Shown here: piece after piece, positions 5,758-6,113 of the stretch
Layout of the letters: the number at the start of each line of letters is the position of its first letter
Position numbering within the stretch: the stretch's first letter is position 1
Source of the DNA: Planctomycetaceae bacterium
Lineage (GTDB): Bacteria > Planctomycetota > Planctomycetia > Pirellulales > Thermoguttaceae
DNA length: 6,113 nucleotides
Direction of reading: 5' to 3'
Assembly: GCA_031274045.1 (NCBI GenBank)
Contig: JAISQS010000058.1
Coordinates: 1-6,113 of the forward strand
Notes under the pieces: model-generated
What the model was told of the DNA's origin: nothing
The model's database searches: none
Seen by the model: only the letters and a program-made list of their open reading frames with translations
Position numbers and translations under genes: made by a program

Positions 5758-5901
5758 AAAAGCCAAAAGGGTGGCGGAAAAAACTTCGGTTCACCAACAC
5801 GCCAAAACCTCATTTACACCTAATTTGTCCAACAAAACAACCGTTAACGAAGGGGGCTTGCCCCCGACGAAATGGTGCGGGAATCGTGTTGATATTCCAA
5901 A
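5758..5901 (+). repeat. Linker between units d and e with TT-loop hairpin
   Basis: Contains CGGTTCACCAA (5779-5789), also present in tail X of units a and c, then a low-complexity A/C-rich stretch. Next is the perfect TT-loop hairpin GGGGGC-TT-GCCCCC (5852-5865) followed by GACGAAATGG, close to GACGAGATTTGG after the hairpin at 4829-4844. TTGATATTC (5889-5897) recurs before unit c at 5252-5260. It therefore looks like the same upstream module as that before unit c. Confidence 0.55.
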
Positions 5902-6113
5902 CCGACATCCGTCGGCGTAGCCAACAATTGCCGCGAAGCGGCGACGGACTGGAACGCGGGCGTCCCGCCCGCCTAAGTGCATAATAGAACCAAAAAAGTT
6001 TGAACTGAACGCCAAAACGGGTTGGTGATCGTAAGGTGGGCAACCGACCGCTGGGCGGTTGTGTTTTCGGCGAGCGGAGCAAGCCGAAAACAGAGGGGGC
6101 GGAAAACGTGTTG
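5902..6113 (+). repeat. Repeat unit e (runs to window end)
   Basis: Hairpins: CCGAC-ATCC-GTCGG (5902-5915, overlapping an alternative GTCGGC-GTA-GCCAAC), GCCGC-GAA-GCGGC (5930-5942), core 5956-5972, CAACCG with CGGTTG (6041-6061), and a 10-bp stem TGTTTTCGGC / GCCGAAAACA (6062-6092) with an 11-nt loop. The last replaces the GNRA-loop hairpin of the other units and is longer. The unit may be cut by the window edge. Confidence 0.75.

Larger units (their letters stand above)
4740..6113 (+). repeat. Hairpin-module repeat mosaic, five direct units
   Basis: From 22 bp after the receptor stop to the window end, the DNA is a gene-free mosaic of imperfect direct repeats. Each unit is recognised by a core GGACTGGAACGCGGGCG plus TCCCGCCCGCC. 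The core GGACTGG (GGATTGG in unit a) starts at 4747, 5013, 5286, 5498 and 5946, giving spacings of 266, 273, 212 and 448 bp. After the core come an A-rich AATAGAACCGAACAAGTT block, GTAAGGTGGG(T/C)AACCGACCG, a TCGGC-GCAA-GCCGA hairpin, and one of two tails. All five units have the same orientation. ORFs across it on both strands repeat the same shadow peptides and are not genes. It may continue beyond the window. REP/BIME-like repetitive DNA is the nearest named class; function unknown. Confidence 0.9.

Noticed and set aside
4740..6113. CRISPR array
   Set aside because: Repeat units are about 200 bp, imperfect, unevenly spaced (212-448 bp) and lack short uniform repeats with unique spacers.
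4740..6113. Insertion sequence or integron cassette array
   Set aside because: No transposase or integrase fragment, no cassette ORFs, and no terminal inverted repeats bounding the region; the hairpins lack an attC-like core-site arrangement that I can recognise.

Overview
The window looks like part of the chromosome of a Gram-negative, probably motile bacterium that is not close to any genome I recognise. The evidence is a lipoprotein signal peptide, a transmembrane methyl-accepting chemotaxis receptor, and large repeat-rich intergenic spaces. The 4740-6113 repeat, whose shadow translations contain GGRDARVPV or AGGTPAFQS, recalls intergenic repeats I associate with Planctomycetota and other PVC bacteria. 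That is a recollection, not a search result, so the phylum is tentative.

Layout: 1-132 holds repeat debris, namely a hairpin pair at 29-72 and a lone repeat arm at 97-118. Positions 133-1608 on the minus strand encode a TPR-repeat lipoprotein. Positions 1609-2636 are about 1 kb between two divergent genes. This space carries a likely promoter for the TPR gene, small stem-loops, short tandem duplications, and a 324-bp MITE-like element with nested inverted repeats (2029-2352). Its outer arm is identical over 22 nt to the lone arm at 97-118. Just before the receptor there is a doubtful 49-codon ORF whose stop codon overlaps a strong Shine-Dalgarno. Positions 2637-4718 on the plus strand encode a complete 693-residue chemotaxis receptor. 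From 22 bp after its stop to the window end (about 1.37 kb) there is no believable gene, only a mosaic of five direct repeat units built from short hairpin modules.

The two genes are transcribed away from each other and show no evidence of a shared pathway. The TPR lipoprotein would be an envelope-anchored protein-interaction scaffold. The receptor would signal to CheA/CheW encoded elsewhere; no che genes are in view.

The most interesting material is non-coding. Repeat units a-d carry two alternative middle segments and two alternative tails in all four combinations, which implies shuffling. Several hairpins keep their pairing through compensatory changes between copies, and several have GNRA-type loops. 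The receptor gene also switches synonymous codon choice in blocks: Glu is 12/12 GAG in residues 282-457, then 11 GAA to 5 GAG afterwards.
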